Assembly (NCBI GenBank): GCA_900095095.1
Contig: FMBT01000340.1
Location: 124,001 to 188,000, forward strand
Source of the DNA: Fragilariopsis cylindrus CCMP1102
Lineage: Eukaryota > Bacillariophyta > Bacillariophyceae > Bacillariales > Bacillariaceae
DNA length: 64,000 nucleotides
Reading direction: 5' to 3'
Within the stretch, counting starts at the first letter, position 1. Every line of letters starts with the position of its first letter. The notes under the pieces were generated by a model. It was not told where the DNA came from. It saw only the letters and a list, made by a program, of their open reading frames with translations, and made no database searches. Made by a program: the position numbers and the translations under genes. Positions 36,610 to 48,162 of the stretch are shown here, piece after piece.

Positions 36610-37483
36610 CATCTAAAATATTGCTTTCTCTCCTACCTTTGTAGGCTAGACTCCAAAGGGGATGGTTAAGCGTTAACGTAGTATCTAAAAGGGAATATAT
36701 GAGACTCGATAGCGTGTCGAGAGTTGAGTAATGGACTATGTATAGCTAATAGGTCTGTGAGTAAGTATGCTAGTAGGTCCTAATTTCGTATACCTCGCAC
36801 AACATTTAATTTAAACCTTCAACGACGATGGCATTATATATAAACTATGGATGGTAAAGGATGTGCCATAGATATATGTGTCCTTTACTGACTCTACCAA
36901 ATATAATTGTGTATGTGGTGATATCCTAGTTTGCTCTACCCAGTACGAGTTGCTAGTTTGCTTATTAGACAAAGATACAAAAAGATGAGAACAATCTAAG
37001 AATTTACGAGTGTAGATTTTACGAAAACTTTCGAAACGTGGATTCTTTCTTGCGGACGACGGACAGGCGCGCGCACACTGAACTTCTGTTTGTTCACAAA
37101 ATCAAACCTTGTTGTTGAATATAAAAAAGTCAACACGGAACAATTGTATTGGTTTTATCATCATACTGTACATCATGACGCTATGCTTTGGTTTAATCTT
37201 CACGAAATCTCGATAGATATATGAATTGAGTACGCCTGAAAAACTGAACAGACTTTCAGAAAATAGGACTATTAAGTCTTGGTTTTCATATCATGTGTAT
37301 TGGTTTGAGAAAATATTATGATATTTTCGTTGTTGCATCTACTAAAATCGGCCTACATACCTTTTTTCTTTTGCTTCAGAATGCAACAAAATTGAAATTC
37401 GCACAACAATTCTCAGAGAAAGAAATACAACTTTGATTACCAACGTGCTTAATTCCCGTTTCTACCGCAATCTGACCACCAAT
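36610..37483. other. Intergenic region with a candidate promoter motif
   Basis: No gene. GGACGACGGACAGGCGCGCG at about 37056-37075 is a GC-rich island ahead of the membrane-protein gene and shares GACGGACAGGC with 58862-58872. Confidence 0.45.
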
Positions 37484-38551
37484 ATGACGATGGTAATTAC
37501 ATGTACAAAATCTTACTCCAAGCGCAATTTATCCATCAAAGCGATCATCTCTGTATTTGTCGGTGTTGGTATAGGCTGTGCTATAGTTGCTATTCGTTCC
37601 TGTCGATGGTTTGTTTTCCTACAAAATGAAACAAATGAAAATCGACCACTAGTAGAAGAATGGGAATTCTTCCCTGACATAATGAATTCCACGACAAGTA
37701 TTGGTCTATTTCGGTATGAAACCAACGCAAACACTATTATTCCCTACGAGGTATATGCTGATGATACCACTCCTGATAATTTAAATAACAACAACATCAT
37801 CCGATGTGAACCGTATCCCGAATTTTGGGTGAGTGCGCCCGATTATCGATGGAAGTTTACTGCTCAACTGTTCGTCATGTTAGGACCCATCATTGCCTTT
37901 CAAGCTGTATGTTTGGCCATTATTGGTGCGACTCGATTTTGGATCTGTACCTTCTTATTACTGGCGATGGGATTACAAACCGCCACGGTCATTACTGCTG
38001 TCTCTTGGTGTGATCGTTATTGGGATTGTCCTTGGTTAATGGGAGCGAAGGTTAACTTGACTGCAGCATGTTCCTTCTTATTGGGTTGGTTAGTTGCAAT
38101 GTTGGGCTTGGTCGATAGAAATGACAACAATGATAATTACAATGAACAAAACTCATCCCGGGCGAAGAAAAAGAATGGCGACGAAAGAGCAGCTTATGAC
38201 AGTGATGACAGCGACTCTATCTCGGTGAATATCACGAGCGTACATGATAAGGAAGAATCTTCCTCTACTTCCGGCGAGATGACCCAAGTGGATATCGAAG
38301 ATGGATCGAATGATGTAACAACAATATACAACCCATGGATGCAAGATGACGGCGATGACAGCATCAACGACGATAACAAGAAAAACAATGACGACGACGC
38401 CGATGATGATGATGATGATGACGAGGAAGAGAAGAACAATGCCGAGAAGAAGTATATGAAGAAACGAGTCTCTCAAAGCAATCAAATTTTTCTTGACTTA
38501 GCTCCAAAATTGGAGCAACGTCGTCATGAGATGCTGATGGAGGTGGAATAA
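37484..38551 (+). CDS. Unknown four-transmembrane protein
   Basis: A 355-residue single-exon protein of unknown family. Four hydrophobic segments lie at about residues 18-37, 127-149, 152-173 and 190-209. The loop between the first two is about 90 residues and contains NET and NST sequons, so it probably faces the lumen or outside. The short loop between segments 3 and 4 holds SWCDRYWDCPW, two Cys that could form a disulfide. The C-terminal 145 residues are acidic and hydrophilic with an Asp run, then a Lys-rich end, so they are likely cytosolic. The layout is tetraspanin-like, but the CCG motif of tetraspanins is absent. I chose the ATG at 37484 because the longer frame upstream starts without ATG. 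Confidence 0.65.
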   Translation: MTMVITCTKSYSKRNLSIKAIISVFVGVGIGCAIVAIRSCRWFVFLQNETNENRPLVEEWEFFPDIMNSTTSIGLFRYETNANTIIPYEVYADDTTPDNLNNNNIIRCEPYPEFWVSAPDYRWKFTAQLFVMLGPIIAFQAVCLAIIGATRFWICTFLLLAMGLQTATVITAVSWCDRYWDCPWLMGAKVNLTAACSFLLGWLVAMLGLVDRNDNNDNYNEQNSSRAKKKNGDERAAYDSDDSDSISVNITSVHDKEESSSTSGEMTQVDIEDGSNDVTTIYNPWMQDDGDDSINDDNKKNNDDDADDDDDDDEEEKNNAEKKYMKKRVSQSNQIFLDLAPKLEQRRHEMLMEVE

Positions 38552-38696
38552 ATAGTTTGCTACTGTAGCTAGCGGGGGGAGGGATACTACTATTCTGTTT
38601 TCAGCATAACATGTCTAATCTACTATAAAAATAGTATACTATATTTAGTACTCGGTATTTTAAAATACTATTATTAATTAATTTAATAATTATTAT

Positions 38697-39576
38697 TTAT
38701 TTCGTTAAACTCATGATACTGTTTACTAAATCACCATCATTTTCCTTGAGTGCCTTCACAGCCTTGGAACGAGCACATCCTGCTTGAGACATAACTAATT
38801 CAATATCCTTGGCGTCTACACCGGTTTCATCTTCCGCATCATCGTCCTCCTCCGGATCTTCCGCCATTTCCGGCATCGCAGCAGCAGGAGGTGCCGGTGC
38901 AGCAGCTTGTGCTTGTTGTTGTTGGAATTGCTTTGCCGCCATTGCTTGCTGTTGTGCCGCACCTTGATCTTCCGACTTGGCTTCACCGAACACCACGTAC
39001 GTATCGGCATTCGGACTCTTAAAGACATCCGGTTTGTTAATAGCAAATAACACATTCTTCGATTTCTTTACGGTGACACGTAAAATTCCTGGAACTGGTT
39101 TCATTCCTAATTTTAACATGGCCTTCCGTGCCTTCTTTTCGTTACGGTTTTGGATGGGTGCTGATTCTGCTGTTACCGGCATACTAGTAAGACCACCGGC
39201 GGGCATCTCACCGACCTCCTCCAGAGCAGGAACGTCATCGATTTCCTCGAGATCGGGAATATCTTCATCGACTTCTTGAATCTGGAATTTAAATTAAATT
39301 AGATCAAAAAAAAATTGAACATAGGAAATTCGCGAGACACAGTGAGTGGAAAATAAGAATGTGTCTATAATTTTAGGCCTGCAATATCAGAACATAAGGT
39401 TCATTATACTGTATTGATCACACCACTCGGTATGCAGCAAACATTGAACGCTTGTGTCCGTAAAATAACGCCATATTTCTCCTGGGGGCACAATAATTAC
39501 GGGGCAAGACAAGAGATGTACATTGTACGGTCTAAGGACTACCCATCGAATCATCTGTAATACTTACTTCTGGCAT
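38697..39576 (-). CDS. NACA: Nascent polypeptide-associated complex subunit alpha
   Basis: NAC-alpha pairs with NAC-beta (BTF3) at the ribosome exit tunnel and shields nascent chains from wrong targeting to the ER. Exon 1 is only 9 nt (39576-39568, coding Met-Pro-Glu); a 286-bp GTAAGT...CAG intron follows; exon 2 is 39281-38697. The 197-residue product has an acidic start ([14 protein letters not shown]), the NAC domain with [39 protein letters not shown] and TYVVFGEAK, a Gln/Ala/Pro linker and a C-terminal UBA domain with [20 protein letters not shown]. Length and domain order fit eukaryotic NAC-alpha. The tiny first exon was placed by matching the frame and splice signals. Confidence 0.95.
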
Positions 39577-40718
39577 GGTTGCAGTTTTTTTTAAATTTAA
39601 ATTAGTAGAAAGGATGGGTAGTGAAGTTATTGTAACAACGGTAATTGTTCATCGTGAAACGTCCATCGTAATCGACACAACAAAGCTTTCGCTGCTCTTC
39701 TACTAGTTGACTGCCGTGCGTGAAAAAATCAGCTAAACAACTTTGTGCGGAGGGAGTAGATTGTAACATAAGAAGCGGCTGAAGGGCGGACGGCAGGTTA
39801 TGCGGCGCTAGTAGGTACAGTAATGTAGTGTGTAATCAGCTTCAGCACTGCCTGTAGTACAGTGTAGTTCTAGTAGTAGCCACAGCAGTTATTCTTGGTT
39901 AGAATGCAACCAATACTTACTATCATTACTTCTATCATAAAAAGGCACTATAATACAGCAGGAACAACAGATATGAACTTTGTTGCATTAGCATATTGCA
40001 ACAATGCTGTATGTATGGAGGCTAAATAATCAAATTTGAAAGAATCATCACCACTCACATTTCATGATTGAGTAAATGTTTCTATTTTTTATTTCATTCT
40101 ATTTTTGTAGAAGATTATGAACACACTCCTACTATTTAGGTTATGTATACATATATATATATATATATATATTCTATCACTGGGATAAATACAAAAATAC
40201 TAGAAGAGATAAAGTGATATACAGCCACAAAAAGATACAACTACCAGTATTCTAATATAGTAGGTTTCTAAAGAGAAAGAGTTGGGAAAAGTAACACACA
40301 CACTACACAGCAAGACAGTGTTACACAAACTAGCTCACTCACTCTCCCTAACTATTATGCACAGTACTACCCATCCATGCAGTAGTATAGTACTAGTTAG
40401 CATCAGTTACTACAAGTCAAGTAGTCACAGCCTAGTCAATACACAAATGATATCTTATTTTTGATTATTGGATCAAATTCTAGCCATAATCCATCTATTT
40501 GTTATCATTGTTTCACAAAATAGAGTGAAGGGAGAAGAAACGAAGAAAAATTACTACCATGTCTTTAGTAAATACCCCAAATGGCTTTATTATTATTATT
40601 TTAATATTTTAATATTGATGATAACTGACACTGCTGCTTTATTAATCCTATTCGGCCATGGGAGCAATACCACCAGTACTAGCACTATTACTATTATTAC
40701 TGCCAAAATAAGAATGAC
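39577..40718. other. Intergenic region, no supported gene
   Basis: Holds (AT)n at about 40149-40172 and GGGCGGACGGCAGG at about 39785-39798, the latter about 210 bp upstream of the NAC-alpha start. Short open frames here have no domain. Confidence 0.45.
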
Positions 40719-41898
40719 TCATATTGGATTCTTCTGGCATTGACACAACTCCCGTGGACGACACAATCCCCCCGTAGCATCGTCATCATCAGTATTATCA
40801 TCTTGCATCATGTTACTACTATCATTATTATTGAAACCAAGTATGGGTGCGGGTGGTGCCATCATCATCGAGGATGCTTCTGCCATCATCGAAGCAGCAG
40901 TATTATTGATCGTCGTTGTCCCTTCATTATTATTTTCATCCATGTTCGCATTATTGGTCCCTCCATCTGCTCCCGATTGTTGGTTTTGTTGTGGTACTTC
41001 TTCACTCCAAGAGATTGGAAATTTAGTCACCCGTGGTTTATCCGCTAATATTTGACGTTGGATATGTTCTAATGGGACAGGATTAGGAATGGATGGTGGT
41101 GGTGTAATTGGTATAACTGGTTCCATTGCTGGTGTACCATCTATATTCATTACTGGTGTACCATCCGCATTCAATTGTGGTTTTTGTTCTACCGGTGTTA
41201 CTACCACCGGTACAGGCAGTATTGCAGGTGGTGCAGCAGTCGGATCGTGATATTCATTATTGACATAATATCCTACACGTACAAATTCACGTTCCTTATA
41301 GGAACAGGTCACTAATACCACCGTGACACCTAATAAATCTTCTTGTGCCATTTGTGACGGATCGGGAGCATCGGCTTGTAAGACAAATTTATTGACTCCT
41401 ACCGGAACTGGACCAACTAAAATTTCATCGAGGATTTGATCCCGTGTCATATCTTGTGCACTTCCCACATATAAGACTTTCCATTCTAAATCATCATCCA
41501 ATTCTTGTAAACATTCAAAAGTGATTTCAAATTGAAATGGACTAGTAAAACAGGTGGGATTGTCTAAGACGACCTATACGATCGAATGGAATGAAAGTAA
41601 TAATGATAATAATGATGAATTGAAATGTGTGAGAAAAGAATCGAATCGAATTCGAATCAATCATTCGATATTTTATTAGTAAGGGACTTTTTGTTCTTCC
41701 CTTTTCAGCGATATTTGTTGCCGTTATTGTTTTGTTCAGTTGTTGTTGTCGGGATGGGGTATGTATTTACAATGTTACGATAGTACAGTATTATTGTTGA
41801 TAACTAACTGCCTTGACAACGAGAGTACAGTACAGTACAGTATAGCACAGTACAGTGCATTCATTACTTACCATGTTAACTACGTTGACGAGCGCCAT
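40719..41898 (-). CDS. ASF1: Histone chaperone ASF1 (two exons)
   Basis: ASF1 binds histone H3-H4 dimers and hands them to CAF-1 or HIRA during replication and transcription. Exon 1 is 27 nt (41898-41872, MALVNVVNM), followed by a 298-bp GTAAGT...TAG intron and exon 2 (41573-40719), total about 293 residues. The ASF1 core is clear: [82 protein letters not shown] and an ending near [13 protein letters not shown]. The exon boundary after VNM falls in the first beta strand. The core is interrupted by a Pro/Val-rich insert after YHD (about 40 residues). The C-terminal tail is Asn/Met/Asp-rich, as tails of ASF1 often are. Confidence 0.95.
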
Positions 41899-43061
41899 GA
41901 TGAATTGCAATTGTATATTTATATTTATAGCGGTACTGTATTAGTTGGTTTGGTTTGGCGGAAGGTAGTGCTTATTATTTAAATGTATGTTGTGTTGTGT
42001 CTGAGTTTGAGAGAGTTACAGTGCGTTGTTTATTGTGTTGTGTTGTATTGTATTGTATTGTATTGTAATTGCTTACAGTACAGTATAGAGAAACGAGAGA
42101 GGGAGGAGAGAGAAGAAACTTTGGGAGCCGGGTCGTCAGTTGTTGGATTTGAAATGAATTAATTCAACTCAACTCGTGTATTTAAAAAATAAGGAACAAG
42201 AACCGCGTTACGGTAGAGTTTAACGCTGGCTGTTGAAGGAATAACTGAATGGAATGTGGAGACCGAGAGAAAAAGGACTCGATGAAAAGATTCCGTGACG
42301 ACAGAACAAAAAAACACCGTGCATTAACAGCAACAAATGACATTATCCTTTAAAGAAATCAACTAAAGGCGCCACACATACGGATTCTAATAGATTTAGC
42401 CTACTACCGCTGGTAACGGCTACTGTACAACTACACTACTGTCAGTAGAGCTCGAGGTCGTACGACAACGACGACTTGATTGGATTTTTGGCGCGCTACT
42501 TCTTACGGCCAGACCGATATTAATTAGTCTTCTATGCTTCCTCCGTGCAACGCTAACTTCAAAGTGCTATCATTCGAAAATTTAGCGTGTGTAAAAGGAA
42601 GCTAAAACCTTAAAATATCAAGATCTATTCACAAAATAGAGGGTTAAAGTCACAAGTTTCCCTCATCCTCCTTGCAAACTTCGTCGTTGAACTTCTTAAT
42701 TACGCTGAAAAGTTTCAAACGATAGCGCGGTTGAAGTTAGCGTTGCACGGAGGAAGTATAAACCTTAACCTTACAGAAAATTTGTAAAAGCGATGATGTC
42801 ACCTACAGTACGTACTCCTGATTTAAGGTATCGGTTGTACACATCATTCGCGATCTAAATTCTTCGTGGAAGTTTATTGTCCTCTCGTGGTACTGTACAA
42901 GTACTATGTTTTAATGAAGGAAAATCATTCAAGTGTCGTCAGTTTGGATAAATACGTACTATTGTTCATAATTTTTATAATCTGAAGATCGCCAATCATC
43001 AAGAGAACGGTCCTTTGTTACATCCCTCACGGAAACGCCCCACAAACAATTAAATTTTACC
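41899..43061. other. Intergenic region with simple repeats and MITE copy B
   Basis: No gene. (ACAGT)n-like repeats at 41825-41858 lie inside the ASF1 intron edge, TGTATTGTATTGTAT at about 42043-42066, and the MITE at 42537-42756. GCGCGCTAC at 42491-42499 and TCCTCTCGTGGTACTGTAC at 42880-42898 may belong to promoters of the neighbouring genes. Confidence 0.45.
42537..42756. mobile_element. Stowaway-like MITE, copy B (220 bp)
   Basis: Ends CTTCCTCCGTGCAACGCT and GCGTTGCACGGAGGAAG; the right flank is TA, the left TG, so the target duplication is TA with one base changed. Its reverse complement matches copy A (31593-31824), best in the block GTTCAACGACGAA...TTGCAAGGAGGATGAGGG and the following AAACTTGTGACTTTAACCC. 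Confidence 0.85.
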
Positions 43062-44372
43062 ATGAAGTTTAGCTGTCTCGTTGTAGCATCATTAGCAGGA
43101 AGCAACACCCTCTTCGGTGATATTGGGGTGGTGCAAGTATCTGGATTTTCTCAGTATGCACCACAAAATCAAAATGCTATTTCTCTTTCCGAAAATGCTC
43201 AACGAGATGTCTACACGATGGATGATTGGGCGGTGAATGCTGGTGCACAAAAAGCAGAAGGATTTGAATTAACTTCCTACGACGGACAAGATTATTATGC
43301 GGCGACCAATCAAGACATACCTGCGGGATCTCCTGTTCTGTTTGTACCAAATCAAATGATGATCACCTCCTCGTCGGTCGCACAAGAATTCGGTGATGCA
43401 CTCTCCCAAGCAGAAAATGAATTGGTCACCTGTGACTGTGGAGAATTAGTTCCTTTATTTCGTCTCTATGCCAAGGTTTTAGTTGAATATGAAAAGGGTG
43501 AAGATTCTCCATGGTTTACCTGGTTGAATTCTTTACCAAGAATGTACAATACGGGTGCATCTATGACGTACGCATGCTTCGAATGCTTACCACCGTATGC
43601 TGCCTGGTTGGCAATGAGTGAACGAACGAACAGTGTGAATTTTCAAAAAGCTATCAGGAATAATTATAATGGTATCATCAGTGAAGTAACTGCCTCGAAC
43701 ACCGAGGTGTTAAAATGGGCGTACAACGTGGCTACTACTCGATCAATTGATCGGAATGGTGAATTATTTATCGCACCTTTGGCGGATATGTTCAATCATG
43801 GAACAGAAACAGAGGTTGATATTAATTACGACGAGGAAGGAAATTGTATGGTCTATGCCTCCAAAGATATACCAGCAGGTTCTCCATTGCGTATGTCATT
43901 AGGTGATCCAACCAATCCTTCTCCAATCTTTGCTAAGTATGGATTCTTAGATGATTCTTCACCAGCAACATTCTGTAAGGTGATGCATTTACGTAATGAG
44001 ATGCAAGAATTAGGATACGACTTCTCGAACTTACTCTTTTTCAAGGATACGGGAGATATGTCGAGTGAGGTGTATGATGTTGTTCTATACGGTATTTTAG
44101 CGCAAGATGAAAACCTGAAACAAGGATTTTACCAAGCTTGCATGAATGGTGACCAGGATACAAAGCAACAATATCTCGAACAGTACTATCCCAACATTAT
44201 TGATGCATTGAGGACACACGTGGATGGAACTTTAATCGAACTGGATCAGCTATCACAAAAAGCAAACTCCTACGATCCCGCAACGCATCCTCGTGTTCCA
44301 GTCATCTTGCAGCACAATGCATTTGTGAAGGAAACATTCTTGAGAGTGAAAGCAAATCTTGATAACATGTAG
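43062..44372 (+). CDS. Plastid-targeted SET-domain lysine methyltransferase (Rubisco LSMT-like)
   Basis: This family uses S-adenosylmethionine to methylate lysines of plastid or other non-histone proteins. The 436-residue product has a signal peptide (residues about 3-26) ending VSGF, with Phe at the cleavage point as required for diatom plastid import. The SET domain starts near KAEGFEL and includes DIPAGSPVLFVPNQMMITS, PRMYNTGA, PLADMFNHGTETEV (residues 239-252, with the NH cofactor pair at 245-246) and a following AKYGF near 291-295. The C-terminal ~130 residues form the helical Rubisco-LSMT substrate-binding-type region. The frame is unbroken. The real substrate is unknown; LSMT-like proteins in algae may act on other targets such as aldolase. 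Confidence 0.85.
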   Translation: MKFSCLVVASLAGSNTLFGDIGVVQVSGFSQYAPQNQNAISLSENAQRDVYTMDDWAVNAGAQKAEGFELTSYDGQDYYAATNQDIPAGSPVLFVPNQMMITSSSVAQEFGDALSQAENELVTCDCGELVPLFRLYAKVLVEYEKGEDSPWFTWLNSLPRMYNTGASMTYACFECLPPYAAWLAMSERTNSVNFQKAIRNNYNGIISEVTASNTEVLKWAYNVATTRSIDRNGELFIAPLADMFNHGTETEVDINYDEEGNCMVYASKDIPAGSPLRMSLGDPTNPSPIFAKYGFLDDSSPATFCKVMHLRNEMQELGYDFSNLLFFKDTGDMSSEVYDVVLYGILAQDENLKQGFYQACMNGDQDTKQQYLEQYYPNIIDALRTHVDGTLIELDQLSQKANSYDPATHPRVPVILQHNAFVKETFLRVKANLDNM

Positions 44373-45289
44373 GTATGTAGTTAGGACCGATCGATCAATT
44401 GGCGTCGTTGTTGATTATATTGCTCTACCTATTTTTTCATGCCGAGTAACTACTTCTACACGAAAATAAATCTGCCAAAATCTTTTGAGGGGCAATATAA
44501 TTATTCTCCTGCCCTTTGAGGGCAACATAATAATACTCTCGACTTAGTAGACTATTATTTTATCTTAGAACCCATAATTTATTCTTGTAGCAAGTGAACA
44601 TTAATTAAACCAAAGCGATAGTATCAAGTATAACGTATCTTTGTGACTATAATACCATCGGTAGTAGATAGGCGTCGTTTATTCATATAAGGACCAATCG
44701 GACTACTGTGCGTAGAGCAGACACATACGATTATCAATTTTTCTTCTAAAGTGTTTTATCTGGCCAATATTCTGAAACAATACCACATGCAGGATGGCAT
44801 TTGTATTGCATTACCTTGACGTTGAAACAATAGAACGAAGATAAACAATTAATTTGATAGAAGCGATTTAGAAAGGATTTGTATAACGAGCCTACGTGAG
44901 TTGTGTTTCTAATAAAGATATGTAATATTGTATACAGTATACTCGAAGCATGTCCTCTTATTATAATAGGTTTTTTATCTTTATCTTTTATTTTTTATGG
45001 TGTAGTCGGCTATAGAATTTCAAAAGTGGTGTTTCGTTCTTGTTTTGCTCTGTATGCTATAGATGTTATGGAAATTTGCTTGATTGGTTGCTTGATTGGT
45101 TGTTAGTATGACATATAAAGTGTGAGATCGATGGTCACAAAACACCATAGATGTGTACATGCATGTCATCAAAGGGAGGGAAGATATAGTATGAAAAAGT
45201 AACGGCAATGATCGATCGACCAATGCTCTTGAGAGGGATGCTTTTCGAGAGAGGAGAAGGACGTCAAAACTAGATGATCCTTGTTCGTT
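44373..45289. other. Intergenic region, no supported gene
   Basis: AT-rich. GAGGGGCAATATAAT and GAGGGCAACATAATAAT at 44488-44534 form a short direct duplication. Open frames here are short and lack domains. Confidence 0.45.
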
Positions 45290-45610
45290 TTAATTTTGAA
45301 GTTCTATCAATCTTTCCAAAATTTCTTCATCATGTGTTTGGTACGTTCGATCATTGTGTACAAAGTGATGATTATTATAATGATTTATATTATGATGTTT
45401 CTTGCCTTTCTTCTTATGTTTCGGCGCCGTTGTGGTTGGAATGAACAAACGTTGAGACGAATAATGAGTATCGTCCATTAACTTATGAAGATGAGTTCCC
45501 TCTTCATCCCACCTTTCATGAATAATACCCCATACATTAGTAAAGCCCATAGAAGACGTAGTTCGAACAGAAATCAACACGATAAGGAGTAAGAACAAAA
45601 AGGATTTCAT
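45290..45610 (-). CDS. Small secreted His-rich hypothetical protein
   Basis: Starting at the ATG at 45610, the 106-residue product has a strong signal peptide MKSFLFLLLIVLISVRTTSS, followed by GFTNVWGIIHERWDEEG, a Lys/His-rich middle (KHKKKGKKHHNINHYNNHH) and an acidic helix at the end. The His clusters could bind metal. The longer frame upstream has no signal sequence. No family known; a clean signal peptide with an ATG supports reality. Confidence 0.45.
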   Translation of the reverse strand: MKSFLFLLLIVLISVRTTSSMGFTNVWGIIHERWDEEGTHLHKLMDDTHYSSQRLFIPTTTAPKHKKKGKKHHNINHYNNHHFVHNDRTYQTHDEEILERLIELQN

Positions 45611-46529
45611 GATGATCGATGATGGTAGTAGTAGTATATTGCGATAACGATTGACGATAGACGATGTTCTTTGTTTGATTTTGCGATTATGTTTGTGTGG
45701 GAGAGACAACTAAACTTTTACTATGACTTCAACCTTCAACAGATGTTACCAGAAGTGTTCTCGCATTTGTTCTTAAGAGTTTGATTCGTTCACAATAAAA
45801 TTCTGAGTGGAAGTGAGAAGGCGACGTCGTAGATTGCTTTGATGTCTTCGTTCTTTGATCTTTGGGAGATCATCATTGATGTCCCGAACCGCGCGTTTCA
45901 TTCGACTCCTCGACTCGAACAACCTTTCTAAAACCTGAAATTTTTTCATGATACTACTTACACATTCAAAAACGTCTCCTATCCTAGCCTCTCCTTCCGA
46001 TCGATAGCTACTCACATTGATTTTTTGGTGAGTTACACCGTTATCAACAAACCAGCATGAAAAATACCAGATATTATACTCCCAGTGGAGTCAAGATGTC
46101 GTTCCAAGCAAGCATGTTGTGCTGATTGATGATATCCTCAGTTCCGATCATTCCGATTATAATTATTTGAATGACATTTCTTAATAGCCGTTTCAAAAAT
46201 ATTGAGTGGAAGTGGGCTTTCAATTCCGTAGGAGTCAGATTGTACCGTCCTCACGCCTTGATACAATACTCCCTCCAGGTTGGGCTTGTCCGATTTTTTA
46301 GTATGTGAATGAGTGAGTCGTCGTTCATTGTTCGATCATCGTTTATCATAAGCTTCCACCGCTCACTCCTCGATCTATGGCATCATTATTTTCTTGACAA
46401 AATGGATGGAATAATTACTTGCTACAGTAACGTCTCATAGTACTCATAAATGATAGATTAAGTCCACTTACCATCAGATAAGCAAAACAAATTTACCACA
46501 GTAACAGTAACAGTAAAGTAACACCAACC
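45611..46529. other. Intergenic region, one weak minus-strand open frame
   Basis: A Lys/Arg/Glu-rich open frame at 45773-46015 (minus) lacks an ATG and any domain; it could be an exon or chance. GTAACAGTAACAGTAAAGTAAC at about 46500-46521 is a short simple repeat just before the next start. Confidence 0.35.
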
Positions 46530-47977
46530 ATGAGGAACAGCGTCGGTCGAGTAATTCCAATCGATCATAATGGATTCTTTTGTGCAGCCACCGCTTGTAA
46601 CACTGCGCCAGTCTTAGTGTCACCCGAACGCCCGATGACTTATCATCAACCCCAGGTAGCAATGTAATGATGGGGATTATAATGACCTTCCTCTTCAACA
46701 TCCAGTCTCTTTGAGTAACAAGAGTATTAATGAGGAAAAAGGATGGGTGCGAAACTTTATCTTGGGAACGGAGAAAGAACCCTGTATTGCTACGCAGAAG
46801 GGACTTATCCTAGCCTTGAAACATCAAGCACCCATCCATGTTATTCGATTTCTATTAACCATCAACCCAAACATTGTGGATATTCCTAAGAAAGGACCGA
46901 CTCCACTTCAAGTTGCCGTTCAATACAATGCCTCGCTCGAAGTAATTCAGGCTTTACTGGAAGCTTCTCCCTTCAGCCTATGTGTTACCAACCATGATAG
47001 TCCAGAGGATCCACTCTCCTACGCACAACGAAGACACATGGACCGGCCTGGTCTTATTGAACTTTTGATCCGACCATTGAGCTATTGGGTAACGGAAAGT
47101 AAATACCAAAATCAGCGACAGAAAAAGAGAGAAGTCCCGTCTCCTTTACAGCGACAACCAAAGAGTCCCTTATGCCTTCCCGAAGATCGTCATCCAAAAC
47201 ATTTTGTCGGAAATGGCACCAACCAACTCCAAGAGAACCACTTTTCAACTCCAGTGGCTACGACGGACATCCAACAGAGCACAACGAATAAGATCGATCG
47301 TGAAGAAATAAATAACGTGAAGAAACTCTGTGCACAACTTTACAAGGCTAACAGGAAGATGGCTAAAGCAGTAGTCGGGTGCAAAAGTGATATTGAATCA
47401 CATTCGAAATTGCTTGCAACAATGAGTAGTAAGGATCAGATTCTAGAATATCTTCAGGAGGAACAAAGATCGCAGTTCTTTCGCCAATTGATTGCTTTGG
47501 ATATGAAAGAACGTGCATACAAGGCCCGACTTAACAAGATGGAACGACGATACGTACGGCAACTCGAAAATCGGTTAGATGATTGGACGGGGAAACACGT
47601 GACCAAGTCCTAGAACTACAATTGCTTATAGATTCCGAGGCAAAAGTCAATGCTGAATTTCGTAATGACTTATCCGACTGGATGGAAAGACGTGAAGATC
47701 AGGAAAATCGATGCGTTCCATCCTATGTCTTTGCTACCAATTTGGGAGAGTTGGACGAGGAGACTCCACTTTGTGGTGGAGTTTTCGTGATGATGTAAAT
47801 GCTGCCGACGACGTTGTTGAAATAGCAACCGACGAAACTACCCCACGTTGTGTTAAGAAGCGACCATGGAGACCACTTTCAAGCATTGGGATCGTATCCC
47901 GTTGGTCGATGGCGAATAATAAGACACTTATAGAAGATGTCTATACCAGAGGATACATCAACAAAATGATTGAATAA
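46530..47977 (+). CDS. Ankyrin-repeat protein with C-terminal coiled coil, frame-changed
   Basis: Host protein of about 482 residues when followed through its frames. It starts MRNSVGRVIPIDHNGFFC. Ankyrin-type units follow: DYNDLPLQHP, GLILALKHQAPIHVIRFLL, TPLQVAVQYNASLEVIQALL and DPLSYAQRRHMDRPGLIELL. The C-terminal half is predicted coiled coil (VKKLCAQLYKANRKMAKAV ... YLQEEQRSQFFRQLIALDMK), ending in WRPLSSIGIVSRWSM. I infer three single-base changes: one near 46660-46663 (extra A), one at the G run 47588-47591 (G lost) and one at the T run near 47770-47772 (T lost). In each case a sensible protein continues in the new frame. Proteins like this are numerous in pennate diatoms; probably a protein-binding scaffold. 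It converges with the DUF1415 gene. Confidence 0.6.
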
Positions 47978-48162
47978 CGATATAAAAGTATGTATACGAA
48001 CAAACAAAGAAATAAACAAACAGATACGCACACACATAATTGCATTAGGATATACAGTATAAATAACAAATTTTAATACTTGTAATATTATTAATAGCTG
48101 TTTAAGGGTTATTGACTACTATGTAGCTAGCTAGCTGTACACCAGAAACGAATGATCATTAT

